A DNA stretch of 64,000 nucleotides from Planctomycetota bacterium (lineage in GTDB: Bacteria; Planctomycetota; UBA1135; GCA-002686595), in contig JAJDET010000163.1 of the NCBI GenBank assembly GCA_029259655.1, positions 24,558 to 88,557 of the forward strand. Direction: 5' to 3'. A program made the translations under genes and the position numbers. Of this stretch, positions 41,136 through 49,783 are shown in pieces; position 1 is the first letter of the stretch; each line of letters begins with the position of its first letter. The notes under the pieces were generated by a model. The model was not told the origin of the DNA and made no database searches. It saw only the letters and a program-made list of their open reading frames with translations.

Positions 41136-44100
41136 TCAGCGAGCGGACTCGAGAGCCGCCGTCGCCTCCCCGAGCAAGGTCCGCGATCCGACGAGGCTCA
41201 GCCTACCGGCGTCGGTGAGCGACCTCTGGGTGATGCGAAGGTAGAAGCGGTTCTCCTCGACGATGTCCTCGGCCTCCGCGATCCGCCCGATTCGTACGAG
41301 CGTCATGGCCAGGAACAGCGTGTCTCGCCAGAGGCCGAACGCGACCTCCTTCTCGTCGTGGAGCGTACGCGCCCGCTCCAGGGTCACGAGCGCATCCTCG
41401 TACCGCCCCATCCGGTACTGCGCGGCACCGAGGCCCGTCACGTAGCGCGGATTGGCCGGCAGATGCGCGGGTCTGTCACGTGCGAGGCAGAGCTCGAAGA
41501 GCCCGAGCAGGCGCAGGTACTCGTCGGGAGTGCGTCCCGCTTCGCAGAGCCTGATCCACGCGTCGTAGATCACGTCGCCCGGCACGAAGCCGCGCACGCG
41601 CGCGAGCCGGGTCGCGACGCGGCGCTCGTCGTCGTCGAGGTCCATGCGGAGCGCGATGCGCTCCACGGCTTGCGGCGGCGTGTACAGATCCTCGAAGAGC
41701 GCAGCGACGAGCGGCGCGACGCGCTTCTCGATCAGTCGCTCGCTCGCCGCGACGCGGCGCAGGGCTGCACGGCTCGCAAGCGGCGTCGTGTCCCAGATCG
41801 TGTGCTCTCCCCCCGCGGCAACATCCCCGAGCAGCCTTCCGTCGCGACTGAACTCGGCCTTCATCGGATAAGCGCGCTCGTGTGCGCGGAAGCCGAAGAT
41901 CTCTCCGCGCTCGGGGTCCCATACGGAGAGCGTGTTGTCCCAGTTGCTCGTCACGAAGCGAGACCCGTCGGGATGCCACACAGCGCCCCAGGGCTTGGCG
42001 TGGCCCTCGAGACGCGTGACCTTCCCACTGTCCACGTCGATGACGAGAACGGCGTGCTTCTCTTCCCCGACCAGCGTCGCGACGAGGCGGTCGCCGGCTT
42101 CCGAGAAGCTCACCCTGCTGACACGCTGCTCGACGTCGATCTCGCGAAGGAGCGCGCCGCTGTTCACGTCCCAGATCCTGACGTTCGCGTCGGCGCGCGC
42201 GGCGGTCACGAGGAGCCCGTTCTGCGACAGGTCCAGGGCGTGCGAGTCGCCGGGGTGCTCCCAGGCGTTGAGCTCGTCGCCGGTGAGCACGTCGTAGATC
42301 CGTACCTCGTAGGCCTTCTCTTCCTTGCTGTTGTGGGCGTGCTCCTCTTGCTCCTCGAGCGTCACGACGCGACGACCCTCCGAATCGAAGGTCCCGAAGT
42401 GCGAACGGTTGAGCTCGCGGGAAGTGGCGAGCAGCTCACCGGTCTCGGTATCCCAAAGCCGTACCTCGTTCCAGCTGGACGTGGCGAGGACGTCGCCTTC
42501 CGGCGTGAAGGCGAGGTCGTGGACATCGCGGTAGTTGTCCGGAAGCGTCACGAGGTCCTGTCCGGTGCGCGTGTCCGTGATCCGGATCCGATTGCCGTCT
42601 TTGCTCGCCCAGGCGAAGCGCTCGCCGCTCGCGTCGAACGCGATCTTGGCCGAAGCCAACGTGTCACCTCCGCGCCCGCTCAGTCGCGTGACGGTCGACC
42701 CGGGCTGCCCGTCCCACAGCCTCGCGGCGGTCTCCCAGGCGCCCGTCGCGATGCGGTCACCTCCGGGGCTGAACGCGACGTGGATCACGTTGGCGTTGTG
42801 GCCGAGGAGAGTCTCGAGCGGGCGACCCGTCTCGGCGTGCCACAGCCGGACCGTGCGGTCCGTACCGGCGGTCGCGATCCAGAGCCCGTTGGGGCTGAAG
42901 CGCGCCGCATTGGTGGAGGTGTGCGCCTTGAAATCCAGCACGAAGCGTCCTTCGGCCATGTCGAGCACGCGCACGTCTCCGGAGCTCAGCGCGCACACCA
43001 GCCGCGCTCCGTCGGGATCGAACTGCACGTCGCTCACGACCACGGTGTCCGGGTGCCAGCGTGCTTCGTCCAGCACGTCGAGGTCGAGCACCGTCGCACC
43101 ATCGGCGAGGTCCACCACCCGGACCCGGCGGCGCCCTGCGCTGACGGCGAGCCGGCCGTCGGGTGAAAGGGCGAGCGCCCTGTACTGGCCGGGCTCCTCT
43201 GCCGACTCGGCGTGATCGACGATCTCGATCGTGTCCTCGATGAGGTTCCAGACCACGAGCTCGTTCGTCGACCACTCGACTGCGACGTGCAAGCCGTCGG
43301 GAAGGTAGGCGAGGCACGGCTTCGGATCGCCGGCGGCTTCCACCCGATCGGTCCAGACCGACCTCCGCTGCACGATCTCACCCGACGCCACGTCGAAGAC
43401 GCGCACCTCGTCCTCGTCCGCGGCGACGAGCTCGGTCCCCGAGGGGCTGAAGGCGATGTCGAAGACGCGCTCCTTGTGAGGCTCGAGCGCGTGGACCAGC
43501 TCTCCAGTCGCGACGTTCCAGAGTCGTACGCGGTACTCGCCCGAGCCCATCGAGCTATAGCTCCAGGGAGCCGTCGCGAGCAGCGTCCCGTCGGGCGAGA
43601 ACACGACTCTCCCCACGAAGGTCTCGCCGTCGTCGAGAACGGCGGTGCTCGCGTCCGACTGTCGCTGGAGGAAGGTCCACTCCCACCCGCGCAGGTCCTC
43701 GGGGCACGCGGCGAGCTGTTCGCGCGCCGAGGCGGCCGCGCCGGTCTCGAGGCTCGCGCTCGCCGCGGCGATGTTGGCGACGTAGCCCTGCCAGCGCGCC
43801 TCGCGCTCGTTCCGGACCGCGAGCTCCTCGTTCGCACGCGCCTCGTCGCGCGCGGCGCGGATCTCGACGTTCGCCGTCTCGAGCGCTTCGTTCGCCCCCT
43901 CGAGCTCCTTGTTCGCGAGCTCGACCGCCTGCACGCTGCGCGTCTGGATCAACGAAACCGCGACCAGGCCCACGAACGCGAGCACGAGCGCAAGCGCCAG
44001 GCTCGCCGCCGTCCCGCGGTTGCGCTCGACCCACTTCCTGAACTCGATCAGCGCGCCACGGCGGTAGGCCTGCACCACGCGGTGCTCGACGAAGGCCTGT

Positions 44101-45017
44101 AGGTCGTCCGCGACCTCCATCATGGTCGCGTAGCGGCGCTCGGCGCTGCGCTCCATCGCGCGCTCGCAGATCGCGCACAGCTCCGGGGGCGCATCGTGTG
44201 CTTCCTGCTCGATCGGGGCAGGCGGTCCGTCGAGGAGCCGCTCGAGCACCTCGCGCGCACTCACCTTCACGCCCGGCGGCCGATACGGGGGGTGACCGGC
44301 GAGCAGGTCGTAGAGCATCGCGCCCACGGAGTACACGTCCGCACGCGTCCCCACGCGCCCGACCTTGCCGCGCGCCTGCTCGGGCGCCATGTAGGCGGGC
44401 GTGCCCATCACGTCGCCCTCGAGCGTCTCGAGCTCGCTGCTTCCGTCCGAGTCCTCCTTGCGCGCGCTCGTGAGCACGGTGTGCACGGACGAGTCGTGCG
44501 CCGGCTCGGGTGTCTCGTCCTCGTCGACGAGCTTCGCGAGCCCCCAGTCCATGACGTAGGTCTCGCCGAAGCGCCCGACCATGACGTTCGACGGCTTGAG
44601 GTCGCGGTGGATCACGCCGCGCTCGTGTGCGAACGCCATCGCCTCGCAGACTTTCTGCAGCACGCCGAGCGCGCGCGTGTTCGTCCAGCCCTCCTTCCCT
44701 TCACGCACGAGCTCGAAGACCTCTTCGAGCGTGCGGCCCTTCACGAGCCGCATCGTGAAGTAGAGCCGGCCGTCCTCGCCGCGCCCCATGTCGTACACGG
44801 GGATGATGCCCGGATGGTCGAGCTGGCCGGTGAGCTGGGCCTCGTCCTGGAAGCGAGCCGAGAGCTTGTCCCCCTGCTCGTCACCCGGCGAGAGCAGGAC
44901 CTTCATGGCGAGGAAGCGCCGCATCTCCGGGTCGCGCACCCGGTAGATCACGCCCATCCCGCCGCGAGCGACCTCCTCCTCGACCTCGTAGCGCCCGAAC
45001 CGGCTCGACGTCGGCAT
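41136..45017 (-). CDS. Transmembrane Ser/Thr kinase with WD40 propeller (paralogue 2)
   Basis: A 1293-residue protein. The kinase domain (about 8-300) has VARGGMGVIYRV, K39, HRDLKPSNVM with D139, DWG at 157-159 and GTPAYMAPEQA. A transmembrane helix lies at about 336-356, followed by a coiled coil (ELANKELEGANEALETANVE), about fourteen WD40-type repeats (for example TVRLWHAETGRPLETLLGH) and a helical C-terminus with RMGRYEDALVTLERA. The frame is open upstream but the ATG at 45017 fits the kinase start. Same layout as paralogue 1, so they share ancestry. Confidence 0.9.
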   Translation of the reverse strand: MPTSSRFGRYEVEEEVARGGMGVIYRVRDPEMRRFLAMKVLLSPGDEQGDKLSARFQDEAQLTGQLDHPGIIPVYDMGRGEDGRLYFTMRLVKGRTLEEVFELVREGKEGWTNTRALGVLQKVCEAMAFAHERGVIHRDLKPSNVMVGRFGETYVMDWGLAKLVDEDETPEPAHDSSVHTVLTSARKEDSDGSSELETLEGDVMGTPAYMAPEQARGKVGRVGTRADVYSVGAMLYDLLAGHPPYRPPGVKVSAREVLERLLDGPPAPIEQEAHDAPPELCAICERAMERSAERRYATMMEVADDLQAFVEHRVVQAYRRGALIEFRKWVERNRGTAASLALALVLAFVGLVAVSLIQTRSVQAVELANKELEGANEALETANVEIRAARDEARANEELAVRNEREARWQGYVANIAAASASLETGAAASAREQLAACPEDLRGWEWTFLQRQSDASTAVLDDGETFVGRVVFSPDGTLLATAPWSYSSMGSGEYRVRLWNVATGELVHALEPHKERVFDIAFSPSGTELVAADEDEVRVFDVASGEIVQRRSVWTDRVEAAGDPKPCLAYLPDGLHVAVEWSTNELVVWNLIEDTIEIVDHAESAEEPGQYRALALSPDGRLAVSAGRRRVRVVDLADGATVLDLDVLDEARWHPDTVVVSDVQFDPDGARLVCALSSGDVRVLDMAEGRFVLDFKAHTSTNAARFSPNGLWIATAGTDRTVRLWHAETGRPLETLLGHNANVIHVAFSPGGDRIATGAWETAARLWDGQPGSTVTRLSGRGGDTLASAKIAFDASGERFAWASKDGNRIRITDTRTGQDLVTLPDNYRDVHDLAFTPEGDVLATSSWNEVRLWDTETGELLATSRELNRSHFGTFDSEGRRVVTLEEQEEHAHNSKEEKAYEVRIYDVLTGDELNAWEHPGDSHALDLSQNGLLVTAARADANVRIWDVNSGALLREIDVEQRVSRVSFSEAGDRLVATLVGEEKHAVLVIDVDSGKVTRLEGHAKPWGAVWHPDGSRFVTSNWDNTLSVWDPERGEIFGFRAHERAYPMKAEFSRDGRLLGDVAAGGEHTIWDTTPLASRAALRRVAASERLIEKRVAPLVAALFEDLYTPPQAVERIALRMDLDDDERRVATRLARVRGFVPGDVIYDAWIRLCEAGRTPDEYLRLLGLFELCLARDRPAHLPANPRYVTGLGAAQYRMGRYEDALVTLERARTLHDEKEVAFGLWRDTLFLAMTLVRIGRIAEAEDIVEENRFYLRITQRSLTDAGRLSLVGSRTLLGEATAALESAR

Positions 45018-45157
45018 CGTCCACGAAGAGGATAGCGCAACGGGACGAACCGGGCTCCGGCGCGTGGAGGGGGTCCGCCCCGGGAGCTCCTCGAGACCCG
45101 GGGGAGAGGAGGAGGGGGAGAGAAGTGTCCCGGGGCGGACCCAGGTGTCCGGTGGTG

Positions 45158-46834
45158 TCAGGGCCTTCCCGCACAGCGCTCGAAGGCGGGCAGGTGCCGT
45201 TCGGCCGAGGCTGCGCGCAGGATCTCCATCGTCCCGCGGACGTCGGCTTCGTCGATGCCGGGAAGCAGACGATCGTAGAGCGCGATGTTCGCGCGCTCGG
45301 ACTCGACCGCGGCGCGACACGCAGCGGCGAGGGTGTCGGGCACGCGGAGGTCGAGGACGGCCCGTTTCGAGGGCGCCTCGACTCCGTACCGCGAGAGCAG
45401 GTCGAGCAGGTGCGACTCGTGGCGCTTCTCGGCCTCCACGATCATCGAGAACGGTCGTCGATCGCCGAAGCGCGCGATGACCGCTGCGTAGAAGTCCTGC
45501 GCGCGACGCTCGTCCTCGAGCGCCTCGAAGAGCGCGCTGCGCGTCGCCGGATCGAGCGCGCTCCGTGCCTGCGCGTCGCGCCGCAGCTCGATGTACTCGA
45601 GCACGCGGTCTCGGTAGGCAGGGGACCTGAGCCCGACCGTCTTCGCCTCTTCCAGCGCCTCGTCGACCTCGGCCTCCTCGTCGAGGACGCGGTAGGCCAG
45701 CCACGCGGCGCCGACGCGGTTCGCCGACGAGCAGTGCAGCAGGATCGGACGCTCTGCCGTCGCGAGCAGCGCGCGCGTGCGATCGAGGAGCTCGTCGGTG
45801 AGCTCGTCCGTGCCGTTCCAGGCGGGGTTCTCGTAGGTCATGCCGAGCTTCTCGACGAGCGCGCGCTCGTCGAAGTCGAGCTCGCTCGCGTGGCGCTGGT
45901 TGATGACGGTCTTCACTCCGCCCTTCTGGGCTTGCTCGATGTCCGCGGGAGCGGGCTGGCTCGCCAGGAAGACGCCACCCTGCGTGTGCAGGCGCTCGAT
46001 GTTGCCGCACTCGTACGGCTCGAGCTCATCGCTGAAGATGGCGCCGTGCTCTTCCTCCGCCACGCGGGGCTTCGCGGCGAGCGGTCGCGTGCAGTAGAAC
46101 CAGTCCGTGCACTCGGTGCCGGACTTTGCGCGCTCGTCGGCTGCAGCACTCGTCGCGGGCGGCGGAACGATGACGTCGTCGCCGGGCCGCCAGCCCTCGG
46201 GCGTGGCGACGCCGTGCGCGTCGGACGTCTTCAGGGCCTCGACCAGGCGCAAGATCTCCTCGACCGAGCGCCCGTTCGTCATCGGGTAGTAGAGCATCGC
46301 TCGCAGGACGCCCTCGGGATCGATCACGAACGTCGCGCGGACCGCCGACGTGTCGCTCGCGCCCGGATGGATCATCCCGTAGGCGCTCGCCACACGCATC
46401 GAGAGATCCTCGATGATCGGAAACGGGATCTCGACGCCGAACTTCTCGCGGATCGTCCGCTTCCACGCGATGTGAGCGAACTTGCTGTCGATCGAGAGCC
46501 CGAGCAGCTCGGCTCCGAGGGCACGAAAGCGCTCGTGAGCCTTCGCGAAGCCGATGAACTCGGTCGTGCAGACCGGCGTGAAGTCCGCCGGGTGCGAGAA
46601 GAGCACCAGCCACTTGCCGGCGTAGTCGGAGAGACGCCGGCGACCGTCGGTCGTCACGGCGTCGAAGGCGGGCGCCGGCTGGTTCAGCAGGGGGAGTCCT
46701 GTGACCTCCAGCCTGGCCGTCGTGGCTCCGCCTGCGTCGGGCTCAGCGCACTGCCCGGCGGCGGGCCGCTCCAGCGCGAGCAAGGTCAGGGATAGGGCAA
46801 GCACGAGGGCCCCGCGGTGTCGTGTCGGCTTCAT
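45158..46834 (-). CDS. Exported fusion: peroxiredoxin + DUF442-like phosphatase + DUF2202 ferritin-like
   Basis: A 558-residue protein with a signal peptide (ALVLALSLTLLALERPAAG) and three domains. Residues 40-250 are a Prx6-type peroxiredoxin: FSHPADFTPVCTTEF with peroxidatic C89, and ECTDWFYCTRP. Residues 280-410 are a dual-specificity/DUF442-like phosphatase: VFLASQPAPADIE, KTVINQR, and the active-site loop HCSSANRVG (C368-x4-R373, a six-residue loop as in DUF442/rhodanese-like enzymes). Residues 430-555 are a DUF2202 ferritin-like helical bundle with ALEDERRAQDFY and EAEKRHESH. All active residues are present. It is probably envelope-located, for peroxide defence linked to metal or thiol chemistry. 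It lies 108 bp downstream of an ECF sigma factor gene on the same strand. Confidence 0.88.
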   Translation of the reverse strand: MKPTRHRGALVLALSLTLLALERPAAGQCAEPDAGGATTARLEVTGLPLLNQPAPAFDAVTTDGRRRLSDYAGKWLVLFSHPADFTPVCTTEFIGFAKAHERFRALGAELLGLSIDSKFAHIAWKRTIREKFGVEIPFPIIEDLSMRVASAYGMIHPGASDTSAVRATFVIDPEGVLRAMLYYPMTNGRSVEEILRLVEALKTSDAHGVATPEGWRPGDDVIVPPPATSAAADERAKSGTECTDWFYCTRPLAAKPRVAEEEHGAIFSDELEPYECGNIERLHTQGGVFLASQPAPADIEQAQKGGVKTVINQRHASELDFDERALVEKLGMTYENPAWNGTDELTDELLDRTRALLATAERPILLHCSSANRVGAAWLAYRVLDEEAEVDEALEEAKTVGLRSPAYRDRVLEYIELRRDAQARSALDPATRSALFEALEDERRAQDFYAAVIARFGDRRPFSMIVEAEKRHESHLLDLLSRYGVEAPSKRAVLDLRVPDTLAAACRAAVESERANIALYDRLLPGIDEADVRGTMEILRAASAERHLPAFERCAGRP

Positions 46835-46942
46835 GTCGGGTCTCCTTGGTCTCTCGAAGGTCGAGGGGATCGTCTCTCTCCCTGTGAGACACGAAATCCG
46901 GCCGGGTTCCCGATATCCGGCGAGACAAGGAGCGCCTGCGCC

Positions 46943-47770
46943 CTATTGCGCAGGTTCCATCCGAGCCAGGAGCTTCGCGCGTAGCTCCGGCGGGAGCTCA
47001 CCTCGCGCGATGTCGCCACAGATGCCTTGCGCCAGGTCCAGCGTCGCGAAGAGCTCCGCGCACCGCTCGCAGACCACACGCAGCGGGAACTCGAACGGCA
47101 CGCCGCGGTCGAGGGACTCCTGCTTCGCGTGGAGGAGGTCCAGGCAAACCGTCTCCGAGTACAGGGGCCTCGGCACTTCGCGGTGCGGAAGCGCTTCCCC
47201 GAGCGCACTGCGCAGGCGCAGGCGCGCGCGGTGGAGGCGGGTCTTCACCGTCGCCTCCCGGACGTCCTGGATCTCCGCGATCTCGGCCACGGAGAAGCCG
47301 GCGATCTCCTTCAAGACGAGCGGCATCCGGAAGTTCAAAGGGAGCCTGGTGATCGCCTCTTCGATCCGCGTGCGACCCTCCTCGCGAATGCGCTGTGCGA
47401 GCGGTCCGTCCGCGTCGTCGGGCACGACCGCCATCGCGGCCTCGGCGAAGGGCAGGAGCTCGTTCAGCGACTCGATCCGGTCCGGCTCGCCCGACTTCTT
47501 GCGGTGGAACCGCTGGCAAACGCGCGAGGCGATCGTGTAGAGCCACGTCGACGGACGCGAGCGCCCCTCGAACCGCTCCCAGTTCTTGAAGGCCTGGAGG
47601 AACGTCTCCTGGACCAGATCCTCGGCCTCCTCGGCGTTCCCGCAGAAGCGCAGTCCCAGGGCGTAGAGTCGCCCGCCGTGTGCATCGACGAGGAGCGGGA
47701 TGGCCTCCTCGGGCGGCTCGCTCCCGTCCAGCTCGTCGACGGAGTGCAGTGGCCTCAGCCGCTCGCGCAC
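46943..47770 (-). CDS. ECF-type RNA polymerase sigma factor
   Basis: A 275-residue protein starting at GTG 47770, overlapping the tryptophanase stop by 16 bp. Region 2 is NAEEAEDLVQETFLQAFKNW and region 4 AEIAEIQDVREATVKTRLHRAR. It is longer than a typical ECF factor because of a C-terminal tail of about 90 residues containing VCERCAELF, which resembles but lacks the His of the ZAS zinc anti-sigma motif. The tail may hold a fused regulatory domain. The peroxiredoxin fusion is next downstream and could be its target. An ATG 69 bp upstream would give a longer overlap and is less likely. Confidence 0.85.
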   Translation of the reverse strand: MRERLRPLHSVDELDGSEPPEEAIPLLVDAHGGRLYALGLRFCGNAEEAEDLVQETFLQAFKNWERFEGRSRPSTWLYTIASRVCQRFHRKKSGEPDRIESLNELLPFAEAAMAVVPDDADGPLAQRIREEGRTRIEEAITRLPLNFRMPLVLKEIAGFSVAEIAEIQDVREATVKTRLHRARLRLRSALGEALPHREVPRPLYSETVCLDLLHAKQESLDRGVPFEFPLRVVCERCAELFATLDLAQGICGDIARGELPPELRAKLLARMEPAQ

Positions 47771-49149
47771 GAGTGCTCCTCGCAGCGCCCGAAGCGCGCC
47801 CCGAAGTGCCGCATGACCTCCGGCGCCTCGAGGATGCAAACGCCGCGGATCTCGTCGCGCTGCTCGAAGACGCGCGTCGTCACCTCGATCACGTAGTCGA
47901 GGTGGCTCTTGGTGTAGGTGCGGCGCGGAATCGCGAGGCGCACGAGCTCGTTGCGGGCGGGGATCTCCTCGCCCGTCGACGGATCACGGTGAGCGAGCAT
48001 CACGCTGCCGATCTCACAGGTCCGGATGCCGCCTTCGAGGTAGAGCTCGATCGCGAGGGCCTGCCCGGGATACTCGCCCGGGTCGAGATGCGGCAGGAAG
48101 CGTGCGGCGTCGAGGAAGATCGCGTGGCCGCCGGCGGGCCGGACGACGGGGACGCCGCGCTCGTCGAGGGAGCGCACCACGTAGCGGATGCTCGCGGAGC
48201 GGTAGGCGAGATAGTCGTCCTCCAGGACTTCGGCGAGCCCCTGGGCAACCGCCTCGAGGTCCCGCCCGGCCAGACCGCCGTAGGTCGGGAAGCCCTCGGT
48301 GATCACGAGCTCGCGGCGGATGCGCTGGGCGAGCTTCGCGTCGCGCACGGCGAGGAAGCCGCCGATGTTCGCGAGCCCGTCCTTCTTGGCGCTCATCGTG
48401 CAGCCGTCGGCGAGGGAGAACACCTCGCGCGCGATCTCGCGCACCGGGCGGTCCGGCTCCTCGCGCACGCGGACCATCCAGGCGTTCTCCGCGAAGCGGC
48501 AGGCGTCGAGGTAGAGCGGGACGTCGAACTCCTGGCACAGGGCCCGGACCGCGCGCAGGTTCTCGAGGCTCGCGGGCTGCCCACCCCCCGCGTTGTTCGT
48601 CAGCGTCATCATCACGAGCGGGATGTGGCACGGGCCTGATAGAACGCTCCGCAGCCAGTCGAGGTCCATGTTCCCCTTGAACGGGAACGAGCTCGTCGTG
48701 TCGTGGAGCTCCGCACAGGGGAGGTCGAGCGCCTCGCCGCCGCAGGCCTCGACGTTGGCGCGCGTGGTGTCGAAGTGTGTGTTGTTGGGGACCACGTCCC
48801 CGGGCTTCACGAGCGCCTGGAAGAGGAAGTGCTCGGCCGCGCGCCCCTGGTGCGTGGGGATCACGTGCTCGTAGCCGAAGACGTCGTGCACCGCGGCCTC
48901 GAAGCGCAGGTAGCTCCGGGATCCCGCGTAGGACTCGTCCCCGCGCATCACGGCGGCCCACTGCTCACTCGACATCGCTCCCGTTCCGCTGTCGGTCAGG
49001 AGGTCGATCAGGACGTACTCGGCGTGCAGGCCGAACAGGTTGCCGTCGCACTCCGCGAGCCACTCCTCGCGCTGCGCCCGCGAGCTCATGCGGATCGGCT
49101 CGACACTCTTGATGCGGAAGGGCTCGATGATCGGGAGGGTTCGTGACAT
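47755..49149 (-). CDS. tnaA: Tryptophanase
   Basis: A 464-residue PLP-dependent lyase of the tryptophanase/tyrosine phenol-lyase family. The PLP lysine lies in CTMSAKKDGLANIGGFL. THQGRAAEHFLF and LVMMTLTNNAGGGQP are family signatures. At the position where tyrosine phenol-lyases have Arg (MERG) this protein reads CEIGSV, as in tryptophanases, so cleavage of tryptophan to indole, pyruvate and ammonia is the better call. RLAIPRRTYTKSHLDYV holds the carboxylate-binding Arg. A ~90-bp repeat lies 39 bp upstream of its start. No leader peptide of the tnaC type was found. It overlaps the sigma factor gene. Confidence 0.87.
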   Translation of the reverse strand: MSRTLPIIEPFRIKSVEPIRMSSRAQREEWLAECDGNLFGLHAEYVLIDLLTDSGTGAMSSEQWAAVMRGDESYAGSRSYLRFEAAVHDVFGYEHVIPTHQGRAAEHFLFQALVKPGDVVPNNTHFDTTRANVEACGGEALDLPCAELHDTTSSFPFKGNMDLDWLRSVLSGPCHIPLVMMTLTNNAGGGQPASLENLRAVRALCQEFDVPLYLDACRFAENAWMVRVREEPDRPVREIAREVFSLADGCTMSAKKDGLANIGGFLAVRDAKLAQRIRRELVITEGFPTYGGLAGRDLEAVAQGLAEVLEDDYLAYRSASIRYVVRSLDERGVPVVRPAGGHAIFLDAARFLPHLDPGEYPGQALAIELYLEGGIRTCEIGSVMLAHRDPSTGEEIPARNELVRLAIPRRTYTKSHLDYVIEVTTRVFEQRDEIRGVCILEAPEVMRHFGARFGRCEEHSCASG

Positions 49150-49188
49150 GGCGGGAGCTCGTTCGGGGTCTCTCGGGGCGCTGGAATC

Positions 49189-49278
49189 CGTCGGGATGGA
49201 CTCGGCCTCGATACTACGAGCCGCTCCGGCGGCCCTCTCTACGGCCGAGGAGGTACGCGCGGCGGGAACGTCGCGTAG
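49189..49278 (-). repeat. ~90-bp repeat, copy 1 (upstream of tryptophanase)
   Basis: This matches 49686-49776 over its full length with scattered changes; shared blocks include ATACTACGAGCCGCTCCGG, CTCTCTACGGCCGAGG and CGGCGGGAACGTCGCGTAG. It lies 39 bp upstream of the start of tryptophanase, on the leading side, in the same relation as copy 2 has to the HPF gene. It contains CTCGTAGTATCGAG, a small palindrome with a TAGTAT hexamer that could be a -10. Confidence 0.75.
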
Positions 49279-49333
49279 CGCACGCGGTGGAAGGTCACGC
49301 TCATCCCGATCGCGGCGGCGAGCGTGGGACCGC

Positions 49334-49639
49334 TCAGCGCGTGTCCAGCCGACCGAAGCGCTTCTCGAGGACCCGGCCGAGCTTGTCGAGCGCGCCGCGC
49401 AGGGCGTCCTGGATCCGCTCGCCGTCGTGCTCGGCCGTCACGGGGTCGAGCCCGCGCGGCCGCGCCTCGATCAGGCAGTGCTTGTCGATGCCCCCCTTGT
49501 CCGCGTTGAGGTCCCGGAGATGTACCTCGATCCGCGTGAGCCGTTCCGCATAGGGCGAGAGCGCGCCGCGCACCCTCTCCTCGGCGATCTCGGCGAAGTC
49601 GTCGGAGGCGATGCGGGGCGCGTTGATCTGGATCTGCAT
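49334..49639 (-). CDS. Short HPF/RaiA-type ribosome hibernation protein
   Basis: A 101-residue protein of the sigma-54-modulation/HPF fold: MQIQINAPRI, ERVRGALSPYAERLTRIEVHL, then DKHCLIEARPRGLDPV and ALRGALDKLGRVLEKRFGR. Short HPF binds the 30S subunit in stationary phase. The start at 49639 gives the normal N-terminus; a longer frame would run into the repeat. It is bracketed by the two copies of the ~90-bp repeat. Confidence 0.83.
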   Translation of the reverse strand: MQIQINAPRIASDDFAEIAEERVRGALSPYAERLTRIEVHLRDLNADKGGIDKHCLIEARPRGLDPVTAEHDGERIQDALRGALDKLGRVLEKRFGRLDTR

Positions 49640-49685
49640 CGATTGGTCTTCCGAGAGTCTCGAGTGTGGATCGGAGGCACTGGGT

Positions 49686-49776
49686 CCGTCCGGGACGGAC
49701 TCGACCTCCATACTACGAGCCGCTCCGGTGCTCTCTCTACGGCCGAGGGGGTACAAGCGGCGGGAACGTCGCGTAG
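49686..49776 (-). repeat. ~90-bp repeat, copy 2 (upstream of HPF gene)
   Basis: Second copy of the element at 49189-49278, beginning 46 bp before the HPF start codon and ending 7 bp from the stop of the NrfD-like gene. The equal spacing to both start codons suggests a shared promoter or regulator site rather than a random insertion. TAGTAT is kept, the palindrome around it is not. Confidence 0.75.
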
Positions 49777-49783
49777 ACCGGCG

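Noticed and set aside
45018..46010. Upstream extension of the second kinase
   Set aside because: It is antisense-frame Arg-rich sequence over the peroxiredoxin fusion gene and carries no motif.
47771..47839. ATG start for the ECF sigma factor at 47839
   Set aside because: It would overlap tryptophanase by 85 bp and add Arg/Ala-rich residues not seen in the family; GTG at 47770 is simpler.
47755..49149. Tyrosine phenol-lyase rather than tryptophanase
   Set aside because: The Arg that marks tyrosine phenol-lyases (MERG context) is replaced by Ile in CEIGSV, as in tryptophanases, although the lysine region looks somewhat lyase-like.
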